Source: Eurosta solidaginis (lineage: Eukaryota > Arthropoda > Insecta > Diptera > Tephritidae). Taken from it: DNA of 64,000 nucleotides. Below, piece after piece: positions 32,288-42,039 of the stretch. The notes under the pieces are model-generated. The model did no database searches, was not told the origin of the DNA, and saw only the letters and a list, made by a program, of their open reading frames with translations. The DNA lies in contig NC_090321.1 of assembly GCF_040869045.1 (NCBI RefSeq), forward strand, positions 180,949,596-181,013,595, given 5' to 3'. Each line of letters starts with the position of its first letter. Position 1 is the first letter of the stretch. Both the position numbers and the translations under genes were made by a program.

Positions 32288-33265
32288 TTATACTTTTAAT
32301 TTGGAACGGGAAATAAAGTTATAAATGATATTTATATTGTTGTCGTTAATAGATCTTAGATGCTCTGGAGGTGTTTTGCTGCCGGAAATGGAAGAACGGA
32401 TTTGTTGTAGTCCTGGACATTCATCGATCAAGTGGGAAACTGTGCAAATGTTGCTTCCACAATAAGGGAATGATGGAGGAGGTTCCCCATTGAGGAGATG
32501 TGCGTGTGTTACAAGCGTGTGGCCAATTCTTAGTCTGATAAAGTGTTGTATAGATTTGCAGGAGGCGTTTATTGGGAATGATGGTCGTGACCCCGTTGGA
32601 TTGCAGATTTTGTAGCGGTGTTGATATTGTCTCCAATCCTCTAATCGTCTTTCATATGAGATCTTTCTTACGAGATTGCGTATATCACTGTTTATTAGAT
32701 ATTCGTAGAAATGAAGAGGCTCTTTGGACGCTTCTTTTGCTCGTTTATCTGCCATTTCATTTCCACGTATGCCTATGTGCCCAGGTATCCACATAATTTT
32801 AATGTAACTATGCTGACGCAGAGTTTCACGAATTCGGGAAACCAGGTAACAATCGTTTAATGGATTTAAAATGGCTTCAACAGAAGATTTGCTGTCGGTG
32901 CAGACCACATATTTATTACCACTTCGAGAGGCATACTCCACCGCTTCGAGCAAGGCAGCTGCTTCAGCTGTGAATACTGAGCCATAGTTTGGTAATGCCC
33001 CCACCGAGATGGTTTCGCCTAGTGTAGGGTGGGTATTGTTGTCAGATTTTGAACCGTCGGCAAATAGAAGTTCCCAATCATCGTTGTATGGTTGCAGTGA
33101 TTCGATATATCTCTGTATATATTCACTACTACTGGTGTTTTGTTTACGATAATTTTGGAGATTTGAGATCACTGAGGATCTAGGTACAGCGAAGGGCGGG
33201 TGAGTAGTTGGCTTCATTAGTATTGGTTTTGAGGAAATGTTTGCGTCTTCTATTAGAACAAACAT
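32288..33265 (-). CDS. LINE ORF2 C-terminal part: RNase H plus zinc knuckle
   Basis: A 325-residue open frame. Residues about 62-185 form an RNase H domain with all four acidic positions visible: FADGSKSD (D70), TAEAAALLEAVEY (E101), VCTDSKSS (D124) and GNEMADKRA (D173), plus WIPGHIGIRGN with H163. RNase H removes RNA from the RNA/DNA hybrid made by the LINE. A CCHC-like knuckle follows (C269, C274, H278, C283), and the frame ends at SRSKLKV. This order suits I-like and LOA-like LINEs of flies. The apparent ATG is not a real start: in the parent element this is continuous with the reverse transcriptase, from which a frameshift now separates it. Intact as a domain, yet part of a dead 5'-truncated insert. 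Confidence 0.85.
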   Translation of the reverse strand: MFVLIEDANISSKPILMKPTTHPPFAVPRSSVISNLQNYRKQNTSSSEYIQRYIESLQPYNDDWELLFADGSKSDNNTHPTLGETISVGALPNYGSVFTAEAAALLEAVEYASRSGNKYVVCTDSKSSVEAILNPLNDCYLVSRIRETLRQHSYIKIMWIPGHIGIRGNEMADKRAKEASKEPLHFYEYLINSDIRNLVRKISYERRLEDWRQYQHRYKICNPTGSRPSFPINASCKSIQHFIRLRIGHTLVTHAHLLNGEPPPSFPYCGSNICTVSHLIDECPGLQQIRSSISGSKTPPEHLRSINDNNINIIYNFISRSKLKV

Positions 33266-33760
33266 CGTGATATTGTGGATTCTGTTTTGGGTTTTTTCCT
33301 TCAGGTTGAGCAGCTTTTATTTGTTCGAACAATAGGTTATTCCTGCAATATAGAATCCTTGGTATAAGCATCATGGTGTTGTACTGTATTCTGCTCAAAA
33401 TATTGGGAAGTCCAGTTTCAGCAAGGACAACTTTTACTGATGATGTCGCAAATGCACGTAGGCTTCTTCTAGCAGCTGCATGGTATGGCGCGTTTAAAAC
33501 CTTAAAGTGTGATTTCGCACAGTTACCATATATGGGCAGTCCATAATCGATTTTTGATAATATTAACGACCTTGTTATGTTTATAAGAGTATTAGTGTGG
33601 GCAAAGCAATGTTTAGAGGAAAGATATTTTATTATATTTAACCTATTTGATAATCTTGCTCTAATATACTTACAATGATCTTTATAAGTAAGTTTCTTAT
33701 CAAATAGTATGCCTAGTATTTTAAGAGTGTCCGAGTGGGGAATACTGGTGTTAAGGAAGT
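33180..33760 (-). pseudogene. LINE reverse transcriptase, C-terminal part
   Basis: The minus-strand frame reads LKILGILFDKKLTYKDHCKY, then ITRSLILSKIDYGLPIYGNC and AAARRSLRAFATSSVKVVLA. This is the thumb region of I/LOA/Jockey-group LINE reverse transcriptases (LGV.FD..L.W..H, ...R..L.Y..P.Y). The palm and its YADD motif are missing by 5' truncation. The frame loses agreement with the downstream RNase H frame near 33240-33265, so at least one frameshift separates them. Not functional. Confidence 0.75.
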
Positions 33761-33999
33761 GTAGACTAGAATAATAAGCTATAACTTAGCAAAAAATAGT
33801 TTTGGATGAATGATATTTCACTTATCAAATTTTATTGTAAGAGGAAATGGGGAGACGTTTTTTTTTTAACGGCCGGTGCCATGTGTTTTGTAGAAAAGTA
33901 ATTTATTTGAAATGAAATGTACAATTGAAGCTCACGCTGAGTATAAAATGTTCGGTTACAACCGAACTTAGACACCTTTACTTGTTTGTTTTTCTTTTG

Positions 34000-34190
34000 T
34001 TCGGAGATTATTTTTTAAATATTGCGCAAAAACTTCAACAAAAAAGTCAGGGGCGAACAAAAGCGAGAGGGTTATACCTTGTAGGTGTTTTTATCATGGC
34101 TTAAACTATGCAAACAAATCTCAAAAATATTAACGAAAACCTTCGAGAACATTTTACGAAATTTTTTTAATTTGATTGGAGTTCTCTGAC
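34000..34190. other. AT-rich spacer
   Basis: Nothing beyond TTCGAGAAC-type words shared with the foldback family. Confidence 0.3.
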
Positions 34191-34197
34191 CTTTTTT

Positions 34198-34392
34198 GAG
34201 TAGCCAGTTTCGTAGCCCAATCAATTTTAGTCTAACAAATTACAAGTTATACAAAATGTGAAACATATTTTTTGTAGAAAAAAATCTTTACACCCTTGGG
34301 AAAAAAATTGTGAAAAACAAATGCGAATTTCGAGAGACCTATAACTTGTTCTTTGTTGGACTAAAATTGATTGGGCTACAAACTGCATACTC
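34198..34392. mobile_element. Foldback repeat of the AAGGGTGTTT family, copy 3
   Basis: Arms GAGTAGCCAGTTTCGTAGCC...CAATCAATTTTAGTC and GACTAAAATTGATTG...GGCTACAAACTGCATACTC. The loop carries TTACACCCTTGGGAAAAAAA and GCGAATTTCGAGAGACC, as in copy 1. This copy shows the family's ends best. No TSD resolved. Confidence 0.55.
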
Positions 34393-34399
34393 AAAAAAG

Positions 34400-34860
34400 A
34401 CGGAAATTTTCGCAAAATTTTTTTTCGAGTACTTCGAAACCGTTTTTTAAAATGGTTTAAATAAATTTAGTCACAAACTTCAAAGAATTGTTTTTCTTAA
34501 AATATTGAATATAAAAAATAATAATAAATTTTCCCCCGCTACTGAGCTTTGAGTTCTAACAACTTTTTTGAATTAAATTTCAGCATTTGGTAATAGATTG
34601 ATTGCTTTTATTGTTGTTGTCTTAAGGGCATTAGTGTGTTTCAATTTAAGGTTAATTTTTTTTGTTTATTCTACCTGAAAATCTTATTTAAATAATGTGA
34701 AATAAAGAAGTCCAGTCCTTTGCAAACAACCGCCTTTAGAGTTAAAGCTTTTATTAAGAGGGTCTCAGAATTTTTTTTAGAAAATGTGACTTGGTTATTG
34801 GACTATGTTTGAAACTTATGCGTCAGAATTTTGGTCTTTAGAAGCTCCATATTGTAACTC
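34400..34860. other. AT-rich spacer
   Basis: Nothing recognised. Confidence 0.35.
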
Positions 34861-34863
34861 CTT

Positions 34864-35880
34864 AGGTTAGGTTAGGTTGAACTGGCCGGTCCGTGAGCAC
34901 TACCATGAACTGAACAAGTTCATAGTGTTACCAGAAGTTTTTTTAATGACCATAATCAAAAACCAGGAAGTATGTATCAAAACAACCCCTTTCGCTTAAC
35001 AAATTACTTCTTACTTACCTGCTGAATTGGTGCTTAACCGTTTAAACGGTTATGACCGTCCAACAAGACGTCCCATTCGCTTCTTCGCTGTGCTAACTGG
35101 TAGCAAAAAACAGAACTTAAATCGTTTTCCACCTGGTTCTTCCAGCGGAGTGGGGCCGCCCTCTTCCTCTGTTTTCATAGGTAGGTTCCGGTAAAAATAC
35201 TCTCTTTCATTCGCATAAAATGGTCTAGCCAGCGTAGCCGCTGTGCTCTTTTTCGCTGGCCTATGTTGATGTCCGCGTGAAGCTCGTACAGCTCATCATT
35301 AAATCTTCTTAAGTACTCACTGTCGCCAATGCGTAGAGATCCGTAAATTTTTCGAAAAACTTTTATCTCGAACACTCCCAGAGCCGCCTCATCTGATGTT
35401 GTCATGGTCCATGCTTCTGCACCATATAGCAGGACGGGTACGATAAGTGGCGTGTCGAGTATTTAATTCACTTTTCAATTACTTACCTAGTCCAAAGTAG
35501 CATTTACAAAACGTACTCCATCGCTTCCTGCTCGAAACCGCACTTCCTGCATCTGCTACCATTAACTAATTTTAAAGCATGTGACGCCAGAAGGTAGTGT
35601 CTGGCCAGAATGCCCATTGCGACCCTACTGTCCCCTCTTTTCAATGATAAATATAACTTAGGTCCACGCCTTTACTGCTTGATCAATTATGTGCAAGTCT
35701 CGCCTGTTCTTAAACTAGCCCAATCTTATTTGGACGTGCACGTTGCAGGATTCGAGGGATGCGTCCTTTATAGCTTCCCATATGTCCTGGGACGACCATT
35801 ATTTTCAGGGACTGCTTACACTCTAATACACTTTAGCCACAATATGTTGCACGAAACTTAAGGGTTCAGGGGACATTAGT
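34864..35880 (-). pseudogene. Decayed LINE 3' end (RNase H/zinc knuckle), split by an RTE piece
   Basis: Minus strand, right part (35490-35880): blocks such as SRVAMGILARHYLLASHALK and RCRKCGFEQEAMEYVL match the LTGHCP..G.HA and CCHC knuckle region after RNase H in R1/I-like LINEs. Left part (34864-34985): the 3' UTR with GGTTAGGTTAGGTTGAACTG and ACTACCATGAACTGAACAAG. The two parts are separated by an RTE-type fragment at 35021-35478. No long open frame remains. Confidence 0.6.
35021..35478 (-). mobile_element. RTE-type LINE 3' fragment nested in an older LINE
   Basis: Minus-strand coding (35175-35430) gives LLYGAEAWTMTTSDEAALGV, FEIKVFRKIYGSLRIGDSEY, FNDELYELHADINIGQRKRA and QRLRWLDHFMRM, then in another frame APLRWKNQVENDLSSV. 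This is the C-terminus of an RTE-clade LINE ORF. A short 3' UTR (GGTTATGACCGTCCAACAAG on the plus strand) and an ACTTACTT-type tail follow. TTACTTACCT occurs at both ends (35011-35020 and 35479-35488). It may be a TSD, but it overlaps a tail-like simple sequence, so it is weaker evidence than elsewhere. Confidence 0.75.
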
Positions 35881-35884
35881 GGGA

Positions 35885-36195
35885 AATATAAAGCAACTCA
35901 TAACCAATATAATGTATCTAAATTTAAAAAAACGGACGTCAAATTTGCAAGTTACAATACAAAAAAAATATTTGGGCTATTTTTGGAAAGCTTAAAACAT
36001 CATAAATATAAAATTTTCTCAGACTCTCTGAACATAAGCTTCACATTGAGATGTTCGCAATTTTTTTATTTTATATGGAAATCGAACCAGCCTAAGTAGT
36101 TTACCTACAGTTATACCGCGAATAGAAATTTAATTTTGTGGAAAATCCGAGTCTATTTGCCTCAAACCATTGATAATTATAATTTGTACAAAAAA
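35885..36195. other. AT-rich spacer
   Basis: Nothing recognised. Confidence 0.3.
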
Positions 36196-36199
36196 TGTT

Positions 36200-38056
36200 T
36201 TGAGCAGAGCTCACATATTATATTAAGTTTGCTTGGATAACGGTTGGTTGTACAGGTATAAAGGAATCGAGATAGATATAGACTTCAATATATCAAAATC
36301 ATCAGGATCGCAAAAAAATTTGATTGAGCCATGTCCGTCCGTCCGTTAACACGATAACTTGAGTAAATTTTGAGGTATCTTGATGAAATTTGGTATGTAG
36401 GTTGCTGAGCACTCATCTCAGATCGCTATTTAAAATGAACGATATCGGACTATAACCACGCCCACTTTTTCGATATCGAAAATTTCGAAAAACCGAAAAA
36501 GTGCAATAATTCATTACCAAAGACAGATAAAGGGATGAAATTTGGTAGGTGAGTTGAACTTATGACGCAGAATAGAAATATGTAAAATTTTGGACAATGG
36601 GCGTGGCACCGCCCACTTTTAAAAGAAGGTAATTTAAAAATTTGCAAGCTGTAATTTAGCAGTCGTTGAAGATATCATGATGAAATTTGGCACGAACGTT
36701 ACTCCTATTACTATATGTACGCTTAATAAAAATTTAAAGTAAAATTTTAACAAAAAATTTAATATCTTTACAGTATATAAGTGAATTATGTCAACATTCA
36801 TCAACTCCAGTAATGATATGGTGCAACAAAATACAAAAATGGGCGTGGCTCCGCCCTTTTCCGTTTAATTTCTCTAGGATACTTTTAATGCCATAAGTCG
36901 AACAAAAATTTACCAATCCTTTTAAAATTTGGTAGGGGCATAGATTTTATGACGTTAACTGTTTTCTGTGAAAATGGCGAAATCGGTTGAAGCAAGCCCA
37001 GTTTTTATACACAGTTTTCCCTCTCTCCTTCCGCATGGCCGTTAACACGATAACTAGAGCAAAAATCGACATATCTTTACTGAACTTAGTTCACGTACTT
37101 ATCTCAACGCACTTTATCTTGGTGTAAAAAATGAACGAAATCCGACTATGACCACGCCCACTTTTTCGATATCGAAAATTACGAAAAATGAAAAAAATGC
37201 CATAATTCTATACCAAATACGAAAAAAGGGATGAAACATGGTAATTGGATTGGTTTATTGACGCGAAATATAACCTTAGAAAAAACTTTGTAAAATGGTT
37301 GTGACACCTACCATATTAAGTAGAAGAAAATGAAAAAGTTCTACGGGGCGAAATAACAAACCCTTGAAATCTTGACAGGTATTACATATATAAATAAATT
37401 AGCGGTATCCAACAGATGATGTTCTGTGTCACCCTGGTCCACATTTTGGTCGATATCTGGAAAACGCCTTCACATATACAACTACCACCACTCCCTTTTA
37501 AAACTCTCATTAATACCTTTAATTTGATACCAATATCGTACAAACAAAGTCTAGAGTCACCCCTGGTCCACCTTTATGGCGATATCTCGAAAAGGCGACC
37601 ACCTATACAACTACCACAACTCTCTTTTAAAACCCTCATTAATACTTTTAGTTTGATACCCATATCGTACAAACAAATTCTAGGGTCACTCCTGGTCCAC
37701 CTTTATGGCGATATTTCGAAACGGCGTCCACCTATAGAACTAAGGCCCATTCCCTTTTAAAATACTCATTAACACCTTTCGTTTGATACCCATATTGTAC
37801 AAACGCATTCTAGAGTCACCCCTGGTCCACCTTTATGGCGATATCCCTAAATGGCGTCCACCTATAGAACTATGGCCCACTCCCTCATAAAATACTCTTT
37901 AATACCTTCCATTTGATACCCATGTCATACAAACACATTCCAGGGTTTCCCTCGGTTCATTTTCTTACATGGTTATTTTCCCTTATGTTGTCACCATAGC
38001 TCTCAACTGAGTATGTAATGTTCGGTTACACCCGAACTTAACCTTCCTTACTTGTT
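36200..38056 (-). mobile_element. GGGCGTGG interspersed element, copy F
   Basis: Minus-strand copy from TGAGCAGAGCTCAC (terminal TATACTCAGT missing) to CCTTCCTTACTTGTT. It shares GGGCGTGGCACCGCCCAC (36600) and GGGCGTGGCTCCGCCC (36840), with internal deletions near 36745 and 37380 and about four 130-bp units at 37430-37960. The hAT foldback begins 14 bp beyond its right end. Confidence 0.8.
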
Positions 38057-38069
38057 TGGTATAGAGATT

Positions 38070-40703
38070 CAGGGATGGGCGTTAACAACAAATTTGAATA
38101 ACCATTGACGAAAAAATAAAAAATAAATTTTTATTCATTATTCAAGAAAACTTGACTGATGAATAACATGTTATTTTTTATTCAAGCATTTCTTGAATAA
38201 TGAATAACATTTTCTCGTTATTCAAAATATTCTGATTGATGATAACCGCTCATTCTTATTTTTACAAAATTTGAATAAAGAGTTGAGTTATTATTATATG
38301 GAATAACAATAAAATTTTAGTTTTTATTCAGTTATCCAAAAATAAAAAAATAAACCATCGAGATGCCCTGAAAATATACCCATATGCGTAACCAGTTCGT
38401 GTGTAGTTCTGAAGCTTCTTACGGTAATATTGAGATGATTTTGGGGAGTATTCGTGGGGTTTTTTGGGGGCGGTTGGGGGGTAATTTCTGGGACACCCTG
38501 TGGATCCTCGCGGGGCCTATTGGGGTCCATTCCAGGGGCTCCCTCGCGATCCTTCTAGGGTTTTGGGGTTATTTCGGGATGACTTTTGCGACTCCCTCGA
38601 GGTCTTTTGGAGGTCATATTGGCATGGTTTAGGGGAGTACCACGGGGTCCTCCCGGGGTCATTCCGTGATCTTTTTGGGATTCCCTCGGGGTTTGGGGGT
38701 CATTCCTGGATGGTTTTGGGGACTCCCTCGGGGTCATTCGTAGGTCATTTCGGGATGGTTTTGGGGACTCCCTCCGGGTCATTTGGGGGTCTTTCCGGAA
38801 TGGTTTTGGGGACTTCCTCGGGGTCATTTCGGGGTCATTCGTAGGTCATTTCCGGATGGTTTTGGGGACTGCCTCGGGGTCATTTCGGGGTCATTCCGGG
38901 ATGGTTTTGGGGACTCCCTCGGGGTTATTTCGGGATGGTTTTGGGGACTCCCACGGGGTCATTTCGGGGTCATTCCGGGATGGTTTTGGAGACTCCCTCG
39001 GGGTCATTTGGGGGTCATTCCGGGATGGTTTTGGGGACTTCCTCGGGGTCATTTCGGGGTCATTCCGGGATGGTTTTGGGGGCTCCCTCGGGGTCATTTC
39101 GGGGCATTCGTAGGTCATTTCGGGATGGTTTTGGGGACTCCCTCGGGGTCATTTGGGGGTCATATCCGGATGGTTTTGGGGACTCCCTCGGGGTCATTTG
39201 GGGGTCATTCCGGGATGGTTTTGGGGACTCCCTCGGGGTAATTTCAGGGTCATTCGTAGGTCATTTCCGGATGGTTTTGGGGACTCCCTTTGGGTCATTT
39301 GGGGGTCATTCCGGGATGGTTTTGGGGACTCCCTCAGGGTCATTTCGGGGTCATTCGTAGGTCATATCCGGATGGTTTTGGGGACTCCCTCGGGGTCATT
39401 TGGGGGTCATTCCGGGATGGTTTTGGGGACTCCCTCGGGGTCATTTCGGGGTCATTCATAGGTCATTTCGGGATGGTTTTGGGGACTGCCTCGGGGTCAT
39501 TTCGGGGTCATTCCGGGATGGGTTTGGGTACTCCCTCGGGGTTATTTCGGGGTCATTCGTAGGTCATTTCGAGATGGTTTTGGGGACTCCCTCGGGGTCA
39601 TTTCTGGGTCATTCCGGGATGGTTTTGGGGACTCCCTCGGGTTCATTTCGGGGTCATTCTGGGATGGTTTTGGGGACTCCCTCGGGGTCATTTCGGGGTC
39701 ATTCCGGGATGGTTTTGGGGACTCCCTCGGGGTCATTTCGGGGGCATTCGTAGGTCATTTCGGGATGGTTTTGGGGACTCCCTCGGGGTCATTTGGGGGT
39801 CATTCCGGGATGGTTTTGGGGACTCCTTCAGGGTCATTTCGGGGTCATTCGTAGGTCATATCGGGATGGTTTTGGGGACTCCCTCGGAGTCATTTGGGGG
39901 TCATTCCGGGATGGTTTTAGGTTCTCCCTCGGGGTCATTTCGGGGTCATTCCGGGATGGTTTTGGGGACTCTCTCGGGGTAATTTCGGGGTCCTACGAAT
40001 GACCCCGAGGAAGTCCCCAAAACCATCCCGAAATGACCCCGAGGAAGACCCCAAAATCATCCCGGAATGACCCCCAAATGACCACGAGGGAATCCCAAAA
40101 AGATCACGGAATGACCCCGGGAGGACCCCGTGGTACTCCCCTAAACCATGCCAATATGACCTCCAAAAGACCTCGAGGGAGTCGCAAAAGTCATCCCGAA
40201 ATGACCCCTAACCCTAGAAGGATCGCGAGGGAGCCCCTGGAATAGACCCCAATAGGCCCCGCGAGGATCCGCAGGGTGTCCCAGAAATTACCCCCCAACC
40301 GCCCCCAAAAACCCCACGAATACTCCCCAAAATCATCTCAATATTACCCTAAGAAGCTTCAGAACTACACACGAACTGGTTACGCATATGGGTATATTTT
40401 CAGGGCATCTCGATGGTTTATTTTTTTATTTTTGGATAACTGAATAAAAACTAAAATTTTATTGTTATTCCATATTTTGTAAATAAGGAATAATAACTCA
40501 ACTCTTTATTCAAATTTTGCAAAAATAAGAATGAGCGGTTATCATCAATCAGAATATTTTGAATAACGAGAAAATGTTATTCATTATTCAAGAAATGCTT
40601 GAATAAAAAATAACTTTTTATTCATCAATTAGAAAATTTAAAATGATGAATAATTTTTTATTTTTTATTTTGATTTGTTTCATTTCAAAATGACTCAACC
40701 CTG
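38070..40703. mobile_element. Giant foldback hAT-type element with G-rich core, 8-bp TSD
   Basis: 2,634 bp bounded by CAGGGATGGG at the left and CCCTG at the right. It is flanked by exact TAGAGATT at 38062-38069 and 40704-40711. CAGGG termini and an 8-bp TSD indicate the hAT superfamily. The arms are about 600-700 bp and nearly perfect in their inner part (CATCGAGATGCCCTGAAAAT, CGTAACCAGTTCGTGTGTAG, TTACGGTAATATTGAGATGA; complement at 40300-40430). The AT-rich outer part (GAATAATGAATAACATTTTC) is more diverged. Between the arms lies a G-rich tandem array. There is no transposase, so it is non-autonomous. Confidence 0.85.
38700..39985 (+). repeat. G-rich tandem array, 45-bp unit with 57- and 34-bp variants
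   Basis: The unit is CGGGATGGTTTTGGGGACTC then CCTCGGGGTCATTTCGGGGTCATTC. Roughly 27 units occur. Variants gain a 12-bp insertion (CGTAGGTCATTT) or lose about 11 bp. Since 45 and 57 are multiples of three and the unit lacks stops, all plus frames and the complement stay open for 70-150 codons (repeated GFGDSLGVISG-type peptides). These are composition artefacts, as nothing else supports translation. Each unit has three GGGG runs, so G-quadruplexes are possible on the plus strand. A short inverted portion (39985-40120) continues into the right arm. Confidence 0.9.
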
Positions 40704-40728
40704 TAGAGATTCCATCCCTGCAAAAATC

Positions 40729-40764
40729 GCGAGTACTCCATGCATGCATGTATGGAGTACTCGC
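40729..40764. repeat. Palindrome GCGAGTACTCCAT with 10-nt spacer
   Basis: Perfect 13-bp arms GCGAGTACTCCAT (40729-40741) and ATGGAGTACTCGC (40752-40764) around GCATGCATGT, just inside the left end of the TIR element. It could be a subterminal transposase-binding site. Confidence 0.7.
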
Positions 40765-40929
40765 TATGGACCAACCGAGTACTCCAAAATTAACCACAAT
40801 TCATACAAAAAATATGGTCCAATTAACATTGCGATGTCCTAGGACTGGACCATATACTCCAGCTCCGCATTACATCAGAGTAATTCATGGAGTACCCACA
40901 GTCCAATAAACATCGTGTAGTGATTACAA

Positions 40930-41439
40930 AATTCTGGGTGACAAAATGCTGTAAATTGCAAAGAAATTCTGCTTGAACAAAGTTCTGCTTTATTAAAATC
41001 CTGCTTTCTAAAATCCTGCTTTTTCAAAATTCTACATGTTTAATTCCGGAATCATGGCATGGCGTAGCTGGTGTTGGATCGGCTAAATGTTATTTTTTTA
41101 AAGTGCGCCCACACAGAAAGGTATACTACGCAGAAGGACATCACCGTGGCGGTAGCCACGGTTATACCACACACCCGGACTTGGCATGGCGTACCCCAGG
41201 GTTATTTTTAATAAGCGCAGCCGAAGGCCGCCTATGCAGAAAGGTGTTCTACGCAGAATTACTGTGCATGGCGCACTTTTTCAAAATAATTACATGACCT
41301 CTTTAACATTGTTTACATTATATTTTAATACAGAATTTTGTAATACAGAATTTTGAAACAGAATTTTAGAAAGCAGAATTTTAAAAAAGCAGAATTTTAT
41401 TTTTAGGATTTTGTACATACAGAATTTCGACACCAACCC
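40930..41439. mobile_element. Nested inverted-repeat element with AGAATTTTG subterminal repeats
   Basis: The left side has ATTCTGCTT, GTTCTGCTTTATTAAAATCC and TGCTTTCTAAAATCCTGCTT. The right side has the complementary ACAGAATTTTG, AAAGCAGAATTTTA and AAAGCAGAATTTTATTTTTA. GATTACAA lies at both boundaries (40922-40929 and 41440-41447), a candidate 8-bp TSD. The exact termini do not line up perfectly with it. The centre is GC-richer (GTGGCGGTAGCCACGG). Non-coding. Confidence 0.5.
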
Positions 41440-41589
41440 GATTACAATCCTTAAAAACGAGCAATGATCGACTTACAATGTGTTCGTGTAGAAACATGAG
41501 TTAGTCCATTGCTGCATTACAGTGGAGTATAATGGTAAGTATTCCAGTGGACCACATGATCCAACGATTTTTGCAGGGCATGTATCAAA

Positions 41590-42035
41590 AAAATTAGGTC
41601 GTAGAGGGATTGGTAGTGAGAGTAGTAGTAGGAGTTAGAGCGGAAGGGGATGTGCATGAGAGTTAATCAAAAATTTAAATTCGCTATATCTAAGTAATTA
41701 TCTGAAGGGAGTATATAATATTTGACATATAAATTCTATTTCTTATAAATGACCTCTATTTAGGTGGGAGAATGGCATTGAAAGTGGGAATTGGAGTGGG
41801 AGTGAGAGTTGTAGTGGGAGTGGGAGTGGGAGTGTATGTGGGATTGGAAATGGGTTTGAGAGTGAAAGGTAGAACCAGAACGAGAAGGGAGTGGAGATAA
41901 ATGGAATAAGGGAAGACATGAATTAGAAGGAGAAATTTGAGAAAAGGCAGTCGCCCATTCCAGGATATAGAGAGAGATAATAGGAAAGAAAGTCCACTTT
42001 TTCAAATGTAGGGCAGGACAAAGTCTGCCGAGTAC
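41590..42035 (-). mobile_element. CTAGCAGACCC-type interspersed element, copy 2 (partial)
   Basis: On the minus strand the 5' end reads ACTAGCGTACTCGGCAGACT then TTGTCCTGCCCTACATTTG, matching the start of the element at 18205. A pyrimidine-rich tract on that strand follows (41760-41900, seen as GGGAGTGGGAGTGGGAGT on the plus strand). The left boundary is not resolved; purine-rich GTAGTAGTAGGAG at 41625 may be part of it. Confidence 0.5.
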
Positions 42036-42039
42036 GCTA

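Larger units (their letters stand above)
32012..33760 (-). mobile_element. 5'-truncated LINE inserted in copy E, 13-bp TSD
   Basis: Flanked by GTAGACTAGAATA at 31999-32011 and 33761-33773. The 3' end is at low coordinates, where the minus strand reads into an A-rich tail (AATAAAAATAAAAT). The body encodes the end of the reverse transcriptase followed by RNase H. 5' truncation, A-rich tail and 13-bp TSD are textbook target-primed insertion. The restored target, AAGGTC-GTAGACTAGAATA-ATAAGC, continues copy E without a gap, so copy E is older than the LINE. Confidence 0.9.
31102..33986 (-). mobile_element. GGGCGTGG interspersed element, copy E (interrupted)
   Basis: Minus-strand copy from TATACTAAGCGTGC and ACAGAGTATATTAACTTTGA on the left to CACCTTTACTTGTT on the right. 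It belongs to a shorter subfamily without the 130-bp array. GC-box blocks are diverged (GGGCATGGCACCGCCCAC at 31500, GCGCGTGGCACCGCCCC at 31807). It is split at 31999-33773 by a LINE insertion. Without that insertion it is about 1.1 kb. Confidence 0.75.
40716..41578. mobile_element. TIR element, CCCTGCAAAAATCG ends
   Basis: Perfect 14-bp inverted ends CCCTGCAAAAATCG (40716-40729) and CGATTTTTGCAGGG (41565-41578). Subterminal GAGTACTCCAT-type repeats (40731, 40781, 40901 and 41521 as GTGGAGTAT) appear on both sides. It contains a nested insertion at 40930-41439, leaving about 350 bp for the element itself. Flanks (TCCAT / CATGT) give no certain TSD. Its left end abuts the TSD of the hAT foldback, so the foldback inserted right beside it. 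Confidence 0.65.

Noticed and set aside
38384..40245. Many overlapping long frames of 60-150 codons with repeated GFGDSLGVISG-type peptides
   Set aside because: They occur in several frames and on both strands of a stop-free 45-bp tandem repeat, with no domain or start context. Composition artefact.
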